From positions 1 to 13,390 of the forward strand of contig JAYEJB010000040.1 of assembly GCA_034716415.1 (NCBI GenBank): 13,390 bases of DNA. Direction: 5' to 3'. The stretch's first letter is position 1, and each line of letters opens with the position of its first letter. A program made the translations under genes and the position numbers. Source of the stretch: JAYEJB01 sp034716415. GTDB taxonomy: Bacteria; Patescibacteriota; Patescibacteriia; SG8-24. Shown piece after piece: positions 1 to 5,757 of the stretch. The notes under the pieces were generated by a model. It saw only the letters and a program-made list of their open reading frames with translations. It was not told where the DNA came from and made no database searches.

Positions 1-1
1 T

Positions 2-43
2 GATTATATCGAGCCTGCCGAGTTGTTTGAGCGTCATTGGTAG
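2..43 (+). CDS. possible 3' end of an upstream gene (partial)
   Basis: Frame 2 is open from the window edge and reads DYIEPAELFERHW before a TAG. This looks like an ordinary protein C-terminus, and the bidirectional terminator at 141-168 would suit a plus-strand gene ending here. With only 13 codons visible it cannot be identified. Another plus frame stays open to about position 96, so the call is weak. Confidence 0.3.
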   Translation, partial: DYIEPAELFERHW

Positions 44-75
44 TAAATCTTTCATACCCCCACAGACTAGCAGAG

Positions 76-118
76 GCGGAAGATTCTACTTCCCGTAAAG
101 CGGAGATTACTACTTCCC
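76..118. repeat. imperfect direct repeat, two units of about 19 bp
   Basis: Two copies starting GCGGA and ending CTACTTCCC lie 24 bp apart (76-94 and 100-118) and differ by a small shift in the middle. They sit in the otherwise featureless stretch 44-140 between the edge of the window and the terminator. No function is evident. Confidence 0.4.
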
Positions 119-140
119 TATGACACCGTCTCGGTCAATC

Positions 141-168
141 AAAAGGACCGGCTTTCGCCGGTCCTTTT
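141..168. terminator. bidirectional intrinsic terminator
   Basis: AAAAGGACCGGC and its exact complement GCCGGTCCTTTT form a perfect 12-bp stem with the loop TTTC. The A/T ends give a short T-tract on both strands. It lies 10 bp past the stop codon of the minus-strand gene at 179 and can also stop a plus-strand gene coming from the left. Confidence 0.85.
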
Positions 169-178
169 CCTATCCTGA

Positions 179-646
179 TTACGCAGCCTTTGAGCCGCCT
201 TCCTCATTCTGGTCAGGAGCTTCTTCGACCGCCTTTAGGGCGTCTTCGAGCTCCTTATCCGCTTTTTCTCGCTGCTGACGAATGATTTCCTCGGTAGCCT
301 CTTTCTTCATCTTATCGACACGGAGTCCGGCCGTTACGCTTTCGGTCCATTGCTCCTTGGCGGGTTGCATGCTTTCACCGGTCGCTTCTTCGACCAGATC
401 TCCGATGGCATCCTCGACGTTATCCGGCATCTCTTGTGCCGTGGCGATTATCTCTTCGGAACTCTTCGGTACCTCCGGGGGTGCCGCCGGTCCCTGAACG
501 ACCTGACCGCCCTTGGCTTCCTGTATGCTGATCTCGTATTCAGCATCGTCAGTGACCTCCTCCAGATCTTCGTCGGTCAATTCAATGACCTCTTCTTCCG
601 CTTCGCTTTTTGGGGTGAATTTAGGTTTCTCCATATTGTTATTCAT
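179..646 (-). CDS. acidic hypothetical protein, 155 aa
   Basis: I do not recognise a family. The protein is strongly acidic at the N-terminus (EEEVIELTDEDLEEV, about residues 18-32). Its middle is Pro/Ala/Glu-rich and likely disordered. Its C-terminal third (about 105-150) is a charged Lys/Glu helix that looks like a coiled coil. There is no signal peptide or membrane segment, so it should be cytoplasmic. It starts 6 bp after the stop of the 307-aa gene upstream and the two are probably co-transcribed, ending at the terminator at 141-168. No Shine-Dalgarno precedes the first ATG or the next in-frame ATG at 632-634, so either could be used. The IEL acidic N-terminal patch resembles that of the upstream protein (EEIELNEGNIEVI), hinting at distant relationship or shared function; this is inference. 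Real coding status is supported by length, spacing and the terminator. Confidence 0.7.
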   Translation of the reverse strand: MNNNMEKPKFTPKSEAEEEVIELTDEDLEEVTDDAEYEISIQEAKGGQVVQGPAAPPEVPKSSEEIIATAQEMPDNVEDAIGDLVEEATGESMQPAKEQWTESVTAGLRVDKMKKEATEEIIRQQREKADKELEDALKAVEEAPDQNEEGGSKAA

Positions 647-652
647 TGGTTA

Positions 653-1576
653 CTAAAGGTTTTCTCCTCGTATTGAAACACTGCCGGTAGGTGTCTGTCC
701 ACCACCACCGCTCTTGGGCCGATGACGCAACTGTGCGTCAGGACCTTCATCGATATCGAGTATCGCGTTCAGCTCTTCGATGCGGGTCTTGGATTTGTTC
801 CAGGCTTTCAGCTTTTTGCTGTATTCGTTATGCGCCGCGCGCAGTTCGCGGTTGAATACCTTCTTGACTCCGAGACCGAATCGACCGAACAGGCCGCGCG
901 GCTTGTCCATGTCGACTTTCATCGCATCGAGTTTGTCACGGGCCGCTTTCCATCCTTTTTCGGAAGCTTCAGCCTCTTCAAGCTGGACGTTAAGTTCGGC
1001 GCGGAGTTCGCGGTCTTCACCTTCCGGTAGTTTGGCGTCACCTTTGAAGCCCCTTTCCTCCGGGCCGATTTCAGAGATTGCCGTCGGTTTCTCATCCTCT
1101 TTTTTGAGCATGTCGACCTCTTCAATCTCCTCTTTGAGGCGCTTCTTGAGTTCCGGATCCTTCTCAAGGATTCGACCGGCTTCCCGTCCTGCTTCGGCGG
1201 AAGCGATCTCTTCCTCGACCTCTTTCATTCCTTCGTCGCCAAGCAATTCAGCCGCGAGCCGCTCACGCTCCTGCCAATCCGCCTGCTCCTTCAGTTCCTC
1301 GCGCACGGCTTCCATCTTTTTCTGTTCGGCTTCTTTCTTGGCAGTCTCTTTTTCCGCTAAATCCGTTTCAATCATAGCCTCAACCTCTCTCAGGGGCTGA
1401 AGGTCTTTTTCGCGCGCCTGGTCTTCCAACTCTTTATTGGTTTCGGTGATATCGACTATCGAGAGTATTCTTTTATCGACCTTACTGTCGCGGATGACTT
1501 CGATATTTCCTTCGTTGAGTTCGATTTCCTCGTCGGAATTTGGTTCTTCATGTGGCATTTGCTCTGCTGTAGCCAT
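653..1576 (-). CDS. charged coiled-coil hypothetical protein, 307 aa
   Basis: No family recognised. From the chosen ATG, an acidic N-terminus (about residues 1-40) is followed by a long Glu/Lys/Ala coiled-coil region (about 45-165). A Pro/Gly-containing linker comes next, then a second helical block (about 188-275) with a basic, glycine-containing patch RGLFGRFGLGVKKVF, and a Gly/Ser/Thr-rich tail. There are no transmembrane segments or signal peptide, so a structural or scaffold role in the cytoplasm is plausible but unproven. The reading frame continues upstream to a TTG at 1645, but that codon lies inside the spacer of a near-perfect promoter (-35 at 1648-1653, -10 at 1625-1630). Translation must therefore begin downstream, and the ATG at 1574-1576 (MATAEQMPHEEP) is the first good candidate. 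It is the first gene of a two-gene unit with the 155-aa protein. No Shine-Dalgarno is visible. Confidence 0.75.
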   Translation of the reverse strand: MATAEQMPHEEPNSDEEIELNEGNIEVIRDSKVDKRILSIVDITETNKELEDQAREKDLQPLREVEAMIETDLAEKETAKKEAEQKKMEAVREELKEQADWQERERLAAELLGDEGMKEVEEEIASAEAGREAGRILEKDPELKKRLKEEIEEVDMLKKEDEKPTAISEIGPEERGFKGDAKLPEGEDRELRAELNVQLEEAEASEKGWKAARDKLDAMKVDMDKPRGLFGRFGLGVKKVFNRELRAAHNEYSKKLKAWNKSKTRIEELNAILDIDEGPDAQLRHRPKSGGGGQTPTGSVSIRGENL

Positions 1577-1624
1577 ATGGTTTGAAGTAAATTTCGTGTT
1601 CAAAATGATATTGTTACTACTGAA

Positions 1625-1653
1625 ATCATAGCACATTTTAGCCAATCTGTCAA
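1625..1653 (-). promoter_or_regulatory. near-consensus sigma-70 promoter for the 307-aa gene
   Basis: On the minus strand TTGACA (1648-1653) is followed by exactly 17 bp and TATGAT (1625-1630). This is the strongest promoter in the window. Predicted start of transcription is near 1618, leaving a leader of about 42 nt before the ATG at 1576. Confidence 0.85.
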
Positions 1654-1679
1654 GTTTTTTGGCTAAACTTAGCCAAAAA
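1638..1679. promoter_or_regulatory. palindromic operator with an extra half-site
   Basis: Positions 1656-1666 and 1669-1679 are perfect 11-bp inverted arms (core TTGGCTAA / TTAGCCAA) separated by 2 bp. A third TTAGCCAA lies at 1638-1645, inside the spacer between the -35 and -10 of the minus-strand promoter. It has the same orientation as the right arm and is 31 bp from it, about three helical turns. The arrangement is that of a binding site for a dimeric regulator controlling the coiled-coil genes, and possibly miaB on the other side. The regulator is not in the window. Confidence 0.65.
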
Positions 1680-1706
1680 GATATTAAATCCGGCTTTTTG
1701 TAATCG

Positions 1707-1735
1707 TTGACTTTTTAATTTATGCCTGATACGTT
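1707..1735 (+). promoter_or_regulatory. miaB promoter, extended -10
   Basis: TTGACT (1707-1712), a 17-bp spacer and TACGTT (1730-1735) preceded by TGA at 1727-1729 give a good -35 with an extended -10. Transcription would start near 1742, about 20 nt before the miaB ATG. It is divergent from the coiled-coil promoter, and the palindromic operator lies between the two. Confidence 0.6.
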
Positions 1736-1762
1736 TTCATCTGCGTTAAGCGGAATATAGGC

Positions 1763-3100
1763 ATGAGCCAAGCCAAATATCACATCATCACTTTCGGGTG
1801 CCAGATGAATAAGTCTGATTCAGAGCGGATCAGGGCTTTACTTGGCGGTGTCGGGATGGAAGAAGTGGGGCGGCCCGATGAGGCTGATCTGATTCTGATG
1901 AATTCGTGTTCGGTCCGTCAGAGCGCTGAAGACCGGATATTCGGTCAGGTCAACGGTTTTGCGAAGTTGCGCGCGCGTAATCCGAAGTTGGTCATCGCCG
2001 TGACCGGCTGTATGGCCGGGCGTGACAAGGATGGGGCGCTTCGTCGTAAACTGCCGGAGGTCGATCTGTTCTTCCCGACCGCGGACATGGTGCGTCTGCC
2101 ACAGCGGCTCGCGGAACTGGGACTCATCGAGCAGGTAGGGGACTCGGTCGAGGATTACCTGAAGATAGCGCCGAACTATTCGAGTGTTCGGCAGGCATTC
2201 GTGCCGATTCAGACCGGTTGTAGTAATTTTTGCACTTATTGTGTCGTACCGGCCGCGCGCGGATTGGAGAAGAACCGCCTCGCCGCCGACATCCTGGAAG
2301 AGATCCGCGATTTGGCCGGTCAGGGAATGATCGAAGTGACCCTGCTCGGACAGACCGTGAACAGCTATCACGCGGAAGATTCAGAGGTCTTTTCGTCCGA
2401 TAATCCGTATTCCGACCATTTCGCCGCGCTTCTCTGGGAGATCAACCGGGTTGAGGGTATCGAGCGCATCCATTACACCGCGCCGCACCCACAGCATATG
2501 ACCGACGAGGTGATTGACGCGCTGGCTTTACCGAAGCACGTCAACTATCTGCATCTGCCGGTGCAGTCGGGGAGCGACGCGATGTTGACGAAGATGAACA
2601 GGAAATATACCCGCGACGAGTATCTGGACGTCATCCGGCGCATCAAGAGACGAATACCCGGAATCGCGCTCGGGACCGACATCATCGTCGGTTTCTGCGG
2701 TGAGACCGAAGAGATGTTCGAGGAGACGGTGTCACTCTATCGCGAAGTCGACTTCGATATCGGCTATATAGCCATGTACAGCCCGCGGACCGGCACGCCG
2801 GCCTGGCAAGCTTTCAAGGACGACGTGTCGCGAACCGAGAAAAAGAGGCGTTGGAAACACTTACATGACATAATGGAAGAGATTGTGTGCGAGAAGAACC
2901 GGAAGTATGTCGGCCAGACGGTTGAAGTGTTGGTCGAGTCGTGCAAGAAGGGTATTTGCGTCGGGAATTCCCGCGAGATGAAACAGGTGCGGTTCCCCGG
3001 CGGGCCGGAGCTTATTGGCCGTTTCGTACCGGTCCGGATCAGCAAGGCTCTGGCATGGGCCTTGGATGGAGAGGCGGTCGTGGAGAAAACGGCCGAATAA
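1763..3100 (+). CDS. miaB: tRNA-2-methylthio-N6-dimethylallyladenosine synthase MiaB
   Basis: MiaB is a radical-SAM methylthiotransferase that adds a methylthio group to i6A37 of tRNAs reading UNN codons. The 445-aa length is normal. The N-terminal UPF0004 domain shows the three cluster-binding cysteines C13 (FGCQMNKSDSE, the MiaB rather than RimO signature), C49 and C83. The radical-SAM cluster motif CxxxCxxC is C153, C157 and C160 (GCSNFCTYCVVPAARG). Further family blocks are LLGQTVNSY, LHLPVQSGSD and GTDIIVGFCGET, and a C-terminal TRAM-like RNA-binding segment occupies roughly the last 65 residues. The ATG at 1763 follows an extended -10 promoter; the ribosome site is weak (GGA/AGG only). 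miaA, whose product makes the i6A substrate, follows on the same strand 123 bp downstream with no convincing plus-strand terminator between them, so read-through is likely. Confidence is high. Confidence 0.97.
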   Translation: MSQAKYHIITFGCQMNKSDSERIRALLGGVGMEEVGRPDEADLILMNSCSVRQSAEDRIFGQVNGFAKLRARNPKLVIAVTGCMAGRDKDGALRRKLPEVDLFFPTADMVRLPQRLAELGLIEQVGDSVEDYLKIAPNYSSVRQAFVPIQTGCSNFCTYCVVPAARGLEKNRLAADILEEIRDLAGQGMIEVTLLGQTVNSYHAEDSEVFSSDNPYSDHFAALLWEINRVEGIERIHYTAPHPQHMTDEVIDALALPKHVNYLHLPVQSGSDAMLTKMNRKYTRDEYLDVIRRIKRRIPGIALGTDIIVGFCGETEEMFEETVSLYREVDFDIGYIAMYSPRTGTPAWQAFKDDVSRTEKKRRWKHLHDIMEEIVCEKNRKYVGQTVEVLVESCKKGICVGNSREMKQVRFPGGPELIGRFVPVRISKALAWALDGEAVVEKTAE

Positions 3101-3134
3101 AAAAGTGGACCCCGAGCGAGATGCGCTGGGGTCC
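3099..3134 (-). terminator. minus-strand intrinsic terminator of the small RNA
   Basis: GGACCCC (3107-3113) pairs with GGGGTCC (3128-3134), extended by four more pairs around a 5-nt loop with one bulged base. On the minus strand this is followed by AC and six Ts (3099-3104). On the plus strand the bases after the hairpin are GAGGGG, so it should not stop miaB transcripts well. Confidence 0.75.
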
Positions 3135-3168
3135 GAGGGGTTCCAGGTTGTGAGCAAGAAACCCTGTT
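3099..3168 (-). ncRNA. candidate small RNA between miaB and miaA, about 70 nt
   Basis: A minus-strand promoter (TTGACA, 17 bp, AATACT at 3175-3203) fires toward an intrinsic terminator at 3099-3134, and no ORF lies between. The predicted transcript starts near 3168. Its 5' half can fold a 7-bp stem (GGGTTTC with GGAACCC) around a 13-nt loop; its 3' half is the terminator stem. The 3' end runs to the stop codon of miaB, so the transcript is antisense to the miaB-miaA intergenic mRNA. I do not recognise a known RNA family; it is not SRP RNA, a tRNA or an obvious riboswitch. Confidence 0.5.
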
Positions 3169-3174
3169 AGCACC

Positions 3175-3203
3175 AGTATTACACACCTGTTGATGTTTGT
3201 CAA
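3175..3203 (-). promoter_or_regulatory. promoter of the candidate small RNA
   Basis: On the minus strand, a perfect TTGACA (3198-3203) is separated by 17 bp from AATACT (3175-3180), a four-of-six match to the -10 consensus. It points away from miaA, which starts 20 bp to its right. Confidence 0.6.
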
Positions 3204-3223
3204 GATTCGAGATGGATGTTCGT

Positions 3224-4189
3224 ATGAGTAAGAAAGCAGTGGCTGTGGTCGGTCCGACCGCGGCGGGTAAGACTTCGTTGGCGTTGAAGCTGGCGAAGGA
3301 GTTTAAGGGTGAGATCGTATCGGCCGATTCGCGCCAGCTCTATCGTGGTACGGATATCTGTACGGATATTCCGGACGGCAAGTGGAAATCGTTCGGCGCC
3401 GGGCCCGGCGGATGCCGGGGATGCCGGGGGCGCAGGGCTTACATGGTCGAGGGTGTACCGCATTACATGCTTGCCGCCTACTCGCCGGTCAAGATGATAA
3501 CTATGGGGCAGTATCGCGAGCGTGCGGTCCGGCGTCTGCGCGAGATCGCGTCCAGAAGGAAGCTCCCGATGCTGGTCGGTGGCACCGGACTCTATATCCG
3601 CGCTATTGTCGACGGTTTTGTCATACCTCCGGTCGAGCCGAATCCCGCTTTACGCACCAAGTTTGAGAAGATGGCCGTCGAACGTCTCTATTCGATGCTC
3701 GTGGATCGTGATCGTGATTATGCTGACAGCATCTCACCGAACAACAAGCGGTACATCATCCGCGCCCTGGAGGTTATGGAGGCGACGGGGGAGCGGTTTT
3801 CCGTTTTGCAGGGCCGTCGTGCGGAGTCAGACTACGATTTCTTGCAGATTGGAGTATCACGACCTCGTGAAGAGCTTTACAGGCGCATCAACGAGCGGGT
3901 CGACTGGATGATCGAGAACGGATTATTGGAGGAGGCAGAGCGTCTGGCGCGGCGTTACGGCTGGGAAGCGCCGATCATCACCGGCACGCTCGGCTATGCG
4001 CAACTGCGTGGCTATTCTCTCGGTGAATACGACCTCGACGAGGCCATCCGTCTCATCAAACGCGATACCCGACACTATGCGCGACGACAGCTCACCTGGT
4101 TAAGGCGAGACGAGCGGATACATTGGGTCCGTTCGGAGAACGATGCCAAAAAGAGAGTGCGTCAGTTCTTGAATCAAAAACAGTCCTGA
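3224..4189 (+). CDS. miaA: tRNA dimethylallyltransferase MiaA
   Basis: MiaA transfers the dimethylallyl group from DMAPP to N6 of A37 in tRNA, making the substrate for MiaB encoded just upstream. From the ATG at 3224 the product is 321 aa, a normal length. Visible motifs: P-loop GPTAAGKTS (residues 10-18), SADSRQLYRG with the catalytic Asp at 35, GVPHYM (77-82), LVGGTGLYIRA, the ALEVMEATG block, and the C-terminal DTRHYARRQLTWLRRD. The frame is open back to a TTG at 3197, with another ATG at 3212, but family members begin a few residues before the P-loop, which favours 3224 (3212 is possible). Residues about 57-71 (FGAGPGG then CRGCRG) form a Gly/Arg/Cys-rich insert between the GKW and AYMVEGVPHY segments. 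It is encoded by a GC-rich palindromic repeat also found at the right end of the window. The stop codon is embedded in the terminator hairpin. Confidence 0.95.
   Translation: MSKKAVAVVGPTAAGKTSLALKLAKEFKGEIVSADSRQLYRGTDICTDIPDGKWKSFGAGPGGCRGCRGRRAYMVEGVPHYMLAAYSPVKMITMGQYRERAVRRLREIASRRKLPMLVGGTGLYIRAIVDGFVIPPVEPNPALRTKFEKMAVERLYSMLVDRDRDYADSISPNNKRYIIRALEVMEATGERFSVLQGRRAESDYDFLQIGVSRPREELYRRINERVDWMIENGLLEEAERLARRYGWEAPIITGTLGYAQLRGYSLGEYDLDEAIRLIKRDTRHYARRQLTWLRRDERIHWVRSENDAKKRVRQFLNQKQS
3403..3426 (+). repeat. 24-nt GC-rich repeat inside miaA
   Basis: This segment begins GCCCGGCG and ends GGGGATGCCG. It matches the reverse complement of 13189-13212 at 23 of 24 positions. It contains the short hairpin CCCGGC-GGAT-GCCGGG. 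In miaA it is read in frame as part of a Gly/Cys/Arg-rich loop and does not disturb flanking conserved motifs. Confidence 0.8.
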
Positions 4190-4204
4190 CATCAGGGCTG
4201 TTTT
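4177..4204. terminator. bidirectional terminator overlapping the miaA stop
   Basis: AAAACAGTCCTGA (4177-4189) pairs with TCAGGGCTGTTTT (4192-4204) with one T-G wobble and a 2-base loop in the fully zipped form. The miaA TGA (4187-4189) is within the left arm. The minus-strand gene ending at 4223 converges on it and can use the complementary T-tract. Confidence 0.8.
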
Positions 4205-4222
4205 CGTTTCCGGCTGGGTGAT

Positions 4223-4600
4223 TCAGTCTTCTCGAGTCATTTCATCGATTTCGACTTTGGTCTTCGCGATATTATCCCGTAGCTCCTCCTCAATCTCATT
4301 AAGCCCGTTGATTTCGCCTTCCAAATTACGAATCGTGTCTTGGTCCGTCGATTCGCCCTTAAGTCTTTGGCGCGAAAGTTCAGTGTCGACCGCCGTCCGT
4401 TTGGTCACTACTTTCGTCACCTCTTCTTTAAGGGTAGTCAGTTGTTCCTGAAGAAGCGCCTTCTTTTTCCGTTGCATATCCTCATATTCTCTGACGTCAC
4501 CTTCTGTCAGGCTTTCCGGAACCGCTCCCAGTTCTTTGGGTGCGTCTCCGGGCTTGATCGGTTCATCAGCCCACGGATCCAAGTCCCTTTTGTAGTCCAT
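4223..4600 (-). CDS. charged coiled-coil hypothetical protein, 125 aa
   Basis: No family recognised. The N-terminal 45 residues are Pro/Asp/Glu-rich and likely disordered (DLDPWADEPIKPGDAPKELG). Residues about 40-122 are a continuous heptad-like Leu/Glu/Lys/Arg segment that should form a long coiled coil. No membrane segment or signal peptide is visible. It converges with miaA, sharing the terminator at 4177-4204. In style it resembles the 155- and 307-aa proteins at 179-1576, but I cannot align them convincingly. A TAGAAT -10 lies about 37 bp upstream of the ATG. No clear Shine-Dalgarno. Confidence 0.7.
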   Translation of the reverse strand: MDYKRDLDPWADEPIKPGDAPKELGAVPESLTEGDVREYEDMQRKKKALLQEQLTTLKEEVTKVVTKRTAVDTELSRQRLKGESTDQDTIRNLEGEINGLNEIEEELRDNIAKTKVEIDEMTRED

Positions 4601-4636
4601 AATAATGTTTTAATGGTTTCTTGTCCGTCTACAGTC

Positions 4637-4642
4637 ATTCTA
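4637..4642 (-). promoter_or_regulatory. probable -10 element for the 125-aa gene
   Basis: TAGAAT on the minus strand matches five of six consensus bases and would start transcription near 4630, giving a 30-nt leader. No good -35 stands 17 bp upstream, so this is tentative. Confidence 0.35.
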
Positions 4643-4713
4643 ATGACAATTTGATACTTGCGAAAGGGTGGGGTTGTATGCTAGCAAGTCTTCTGGCCTA
4701 AACTTGCCTTATC

Positions 4714-4722
4714 TGGTAAGAT
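4714..4722 (+). promoter_or_regulatory. extended -10 promoter for the DUF5679 gene
   Basis: TGGTAAGAT is an extended -10 (TGn plus TAAGAT); transcription would start near 4729, 23 nt before the ATG. The -35 region is poor. A second candidate upstream is TTGATA (4651-4656) with a 17-bp spacer and a weak TTGTAT. Confidence 0.45.
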
Positions 4723-4751
4723 ATCCACAGTATTAATTAACCCTCCGAAAT

Positions 4752-4955
4752 ATGGCTGAGGAAGTCAAAACCGAGGAAGGCAAAAGTGAAGAAGTTATCG
4801 CCTACTGCGTAAAATGCAGGGCGAAACAGCCGATGCTGGGCCCGGAGAAGGTCGCGATGCCCGCCAAGGGAGGCGGAACACGTCCGGCCATGAAGGGCAC
4901 CTGCCCCGTCTGTGGCACCGGGATGTTCAAAATCCTCCCTAAGAGCGAAGCGTAA
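4752..4955 (+). CDS. DUF5679 small zinc-ribbon protein, 67 aa
   Basis: After an acidic N-terminal tail (about residues 1-15), the sequence VIAYCVKCRAKQPM, then RPAMKGTCPVCGTGMFKI, is the DUF5679 pattern. Two CxxC knuckles (C19/C22 and C51/C54) should bind one zinc. The spacer between them is rich in Gly, Lys and Pro. The family's biochemical role is unknown; such ribbons commonly bind nucleic acid or ribosomes, which is inference. The gene has its own extended -10 promoter and a strong terminator 20 bp after its stop, so it appears to be a single-gene unit. The start is preceded by CCCTCCGAAAT, not a Shine-Dalgarno, so initiation may depend on other features. Confidence 0.88.
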   Translation: MAEEVKTEEGKSEEVIAYCVKCRAKQPMLGPEKVAMPAKGGGTRPAMKGTCPVCGTGMFKILPKSEA

Positions 4956-4974
4956 GAATACGCACGCAATTTAG

Positions 4975-5006
4975 CGAAAAAACCGCTTACTTAAGCGGTT
5001 TTTTCG
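4975..5006. terminator. strong bidirectional terminator
   Basis: CGAAAAAACCGCTT pairs perfectly with AAGCGGTTTTTTCG (14 bp) around ACTT, giving six Ts on either strand. It follows the DUF5679 gene. Confidence 0.9.
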
Positions 5007-5049
5007 TATAGAATCGTAGCTCCTGGTGCCTAGTACCATCCTTATCGTC

Positions 5050-5068
5050 TATACTATATATAAGGAGG
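5050..5068 (+). promoter_or_regulatory. -10 element and strong ribosome binding site for the 110-aa gene
   Basis: TATACT (5050-5055) is a five-of-six -10, but its predicted start point would fall at or just in front of the Shine-Dalgarno AAGGAGG (5062-5068). The leader would then be almost only the ribosome site. The Shine-Dalgarno is one of the two best in the window and fixes the ATG at 5073. Confidence 0.5.
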
Positions 5069-5072
5069 CAGG

Positions 5073-5405
5073 ATGCCCTATCGCAATCCTGAAAATATCA
5101 AGCTTTGGTGGATAATTTTGGACCGCAGTATGGTCTTGAGGCTAGTGAGCCTGCACAAGCCAGAGGCCAAGGTCACGGCCACAACCCCCTGTGGGACGCC
5201 GTATAGCGTCCTCGAGGCCGGGGAAGAGGAGTTTGATTGGGCGGTGGGTCACTGTCTTAGACAGTTGAACAAGGCTGGAATTTCTCTCCTGGAGACCAAG
5301 GTCGTTTGCCGACCGACGCTCAAGACGGGGCTGATTCCCGACTTGAAAGGTCCTGTGGTGGCTATCATTTATTATCGTCACTATCACGAGATCTATATCG
5401 AATGA
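5073..5405 (+). CDS. hypothetical protein, 110 aa
   Basis: I do not recognise the family. The protein is compact and mixed in composition. A hydrophobic, aromatic N-terminal stretch (KLWWIILDRSMVLRLVSL, residues 10-27) is too charged for a clear membrane helix. A central acidic helix (EAGEEEFDWAVGHCLRQLNKAG) is followed by a beta-rich end with many Tyr/His residues (VVAIIYYRHYHEIYIE). It has three cysteines (40, 61, 79) but no CxxC, so zinc binding is not indicated. An excellent Shine-Dalgarno (AAGGAGG, 4 nt before ATG) and a terminator 10 bp after the stop support a real gene. It is a stand-alone unit between two terminators. Any function would be a guess. Confidence 0.75.
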   Translation: MPYRNPENIKLWWIILDRSMVLRLVSLHKPEAKVTATTPCGTPYSVLEAGEEEFDWAVGHCLRQLNKAGISLLETKVVCRPTLKTGLIPDLKGPVVAIIYYRHYHEIYIE

Positions 5406-5414
5406 GCCCCTACC

Positions 5415-5442
5415 AAAATCCTGCTCGAAGGCGGGATTTTTT
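5415..5442 (+). terminator. intrinsic terminator after the 110-aa gene
   Basis: AAAATCCTGC (5415-5424) pairs with GCGGGATTTT (5431-5440) over 10 bp with one T-G pair and a 6-nt loop, running into six Ts. Confidence 0.85.
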
Positions 5443-5463
5443 ATAAGGGTAGAAGGGGGCAAG

Positions 5464-5521
5464 ACGGAGCGGAGAGGGCGGAGAAAGGGGACAAAGCGGA
5501 GAAAAATGATATCTCCGCTTT
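5464..5521. repeat. GCGGAG-word array closing on an inverted copy
   Basis: Four GGAG-type words (CGGAG, GCGGAG, GCGGAG, GCGGAGA) occur between 5464 and 5502. The last, AAAGCGGAGA (5493-5502), faces its perfect complement TCTCCGCTTT (5512-5521) across 9 bp. It lies in the 352-bp gene-free stretch 5406-5757, which otherwise holds a terminator, a palindromic element and purine- or pyrimidine-rich flanks. Confidence 0.6.
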
Positions 5522-5602
5522 CAAACCTTCTGACTCTTCGATCTTCAGATTCAGTTGGTTGTTGTCTGCCTCCACCCTAATCCTCCCCCCTCCTTCACTA
5601 TT

Positions 5603-5685
5603 TGTCATTGCGAGGCCGAAGGCCGAAGCAATCCCGTTGAGATTGCTTCCTGCCTGCCGGCAGGCAGGCGCCGCTCGCAATGACA
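5603..5685. repeat. palindromic interspersed element, TGTCATTGCGAG type
   Basis: Terminal arms TGTCATTGCGAG (5603-5614) and CTCGCAATGACA (5674-5685) are perfect 12-bp inverted repeats. Inside are GAAGCAATC (5625-5633) facing GATTGCTTC (5641-5649), and an exact 20-bp palindrome at 5649-5668 (CCTGCCTGCC and its complement). This is the MITE-like element seen widely in environmental bacterial genomes; its inner palindrome often yields a spurious CRQAG peptide in gene calls. C/T-rich and G/A-rich flanks (about 5571-5600 and 5686-5717) are roughly complementary and may extend it. No transposase is nearby. Confidence 0.85.
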
Positions 5686-5757
5686 GAAGGTGGTTAGGGG
5701 GAGGGCCGGGGAGGGGGTATATCGATAATGACTTGAGTCTTCTCGACTCTTAGGCTC

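Noticed and set aside
780..1400. 206-aa Ser/Arg-rich ORF on the plus strand
   Set aside because: It is the antisense shadow of the Glu/Lys-rich coiled-coil gene; low-complexity serine and arginine come from the complement of GAA/GAG and CTT-type codons. No promoter or ribosome site.
1838..2371. 177-aa ORF antisense to miaB, with similar ORFs antisense to gatB, tmk and thyX
   Set aside because: Each lies wholly within a recognised conserved gene, has no ribosome site and no family resemblance.
3100..3200. tRNA in the miaB-miaA gap, suggested by GGTTCCAGG and GTTAGCACCA
   Set aside because: No acceptor stem, anticodon arm or properly spaced T-arm can be drawn; the promoter-hairpin-T-tract layout on the minus strand explains the region better.
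5441..5753. Short ORFs on both strands across the palindromic element, with the peptide PACRQAG
   Set aside because: The peptide is produced by the CCTGCCTGCC palindrome and the ORFs consist of repeat and purine-rich flank; no start signals.
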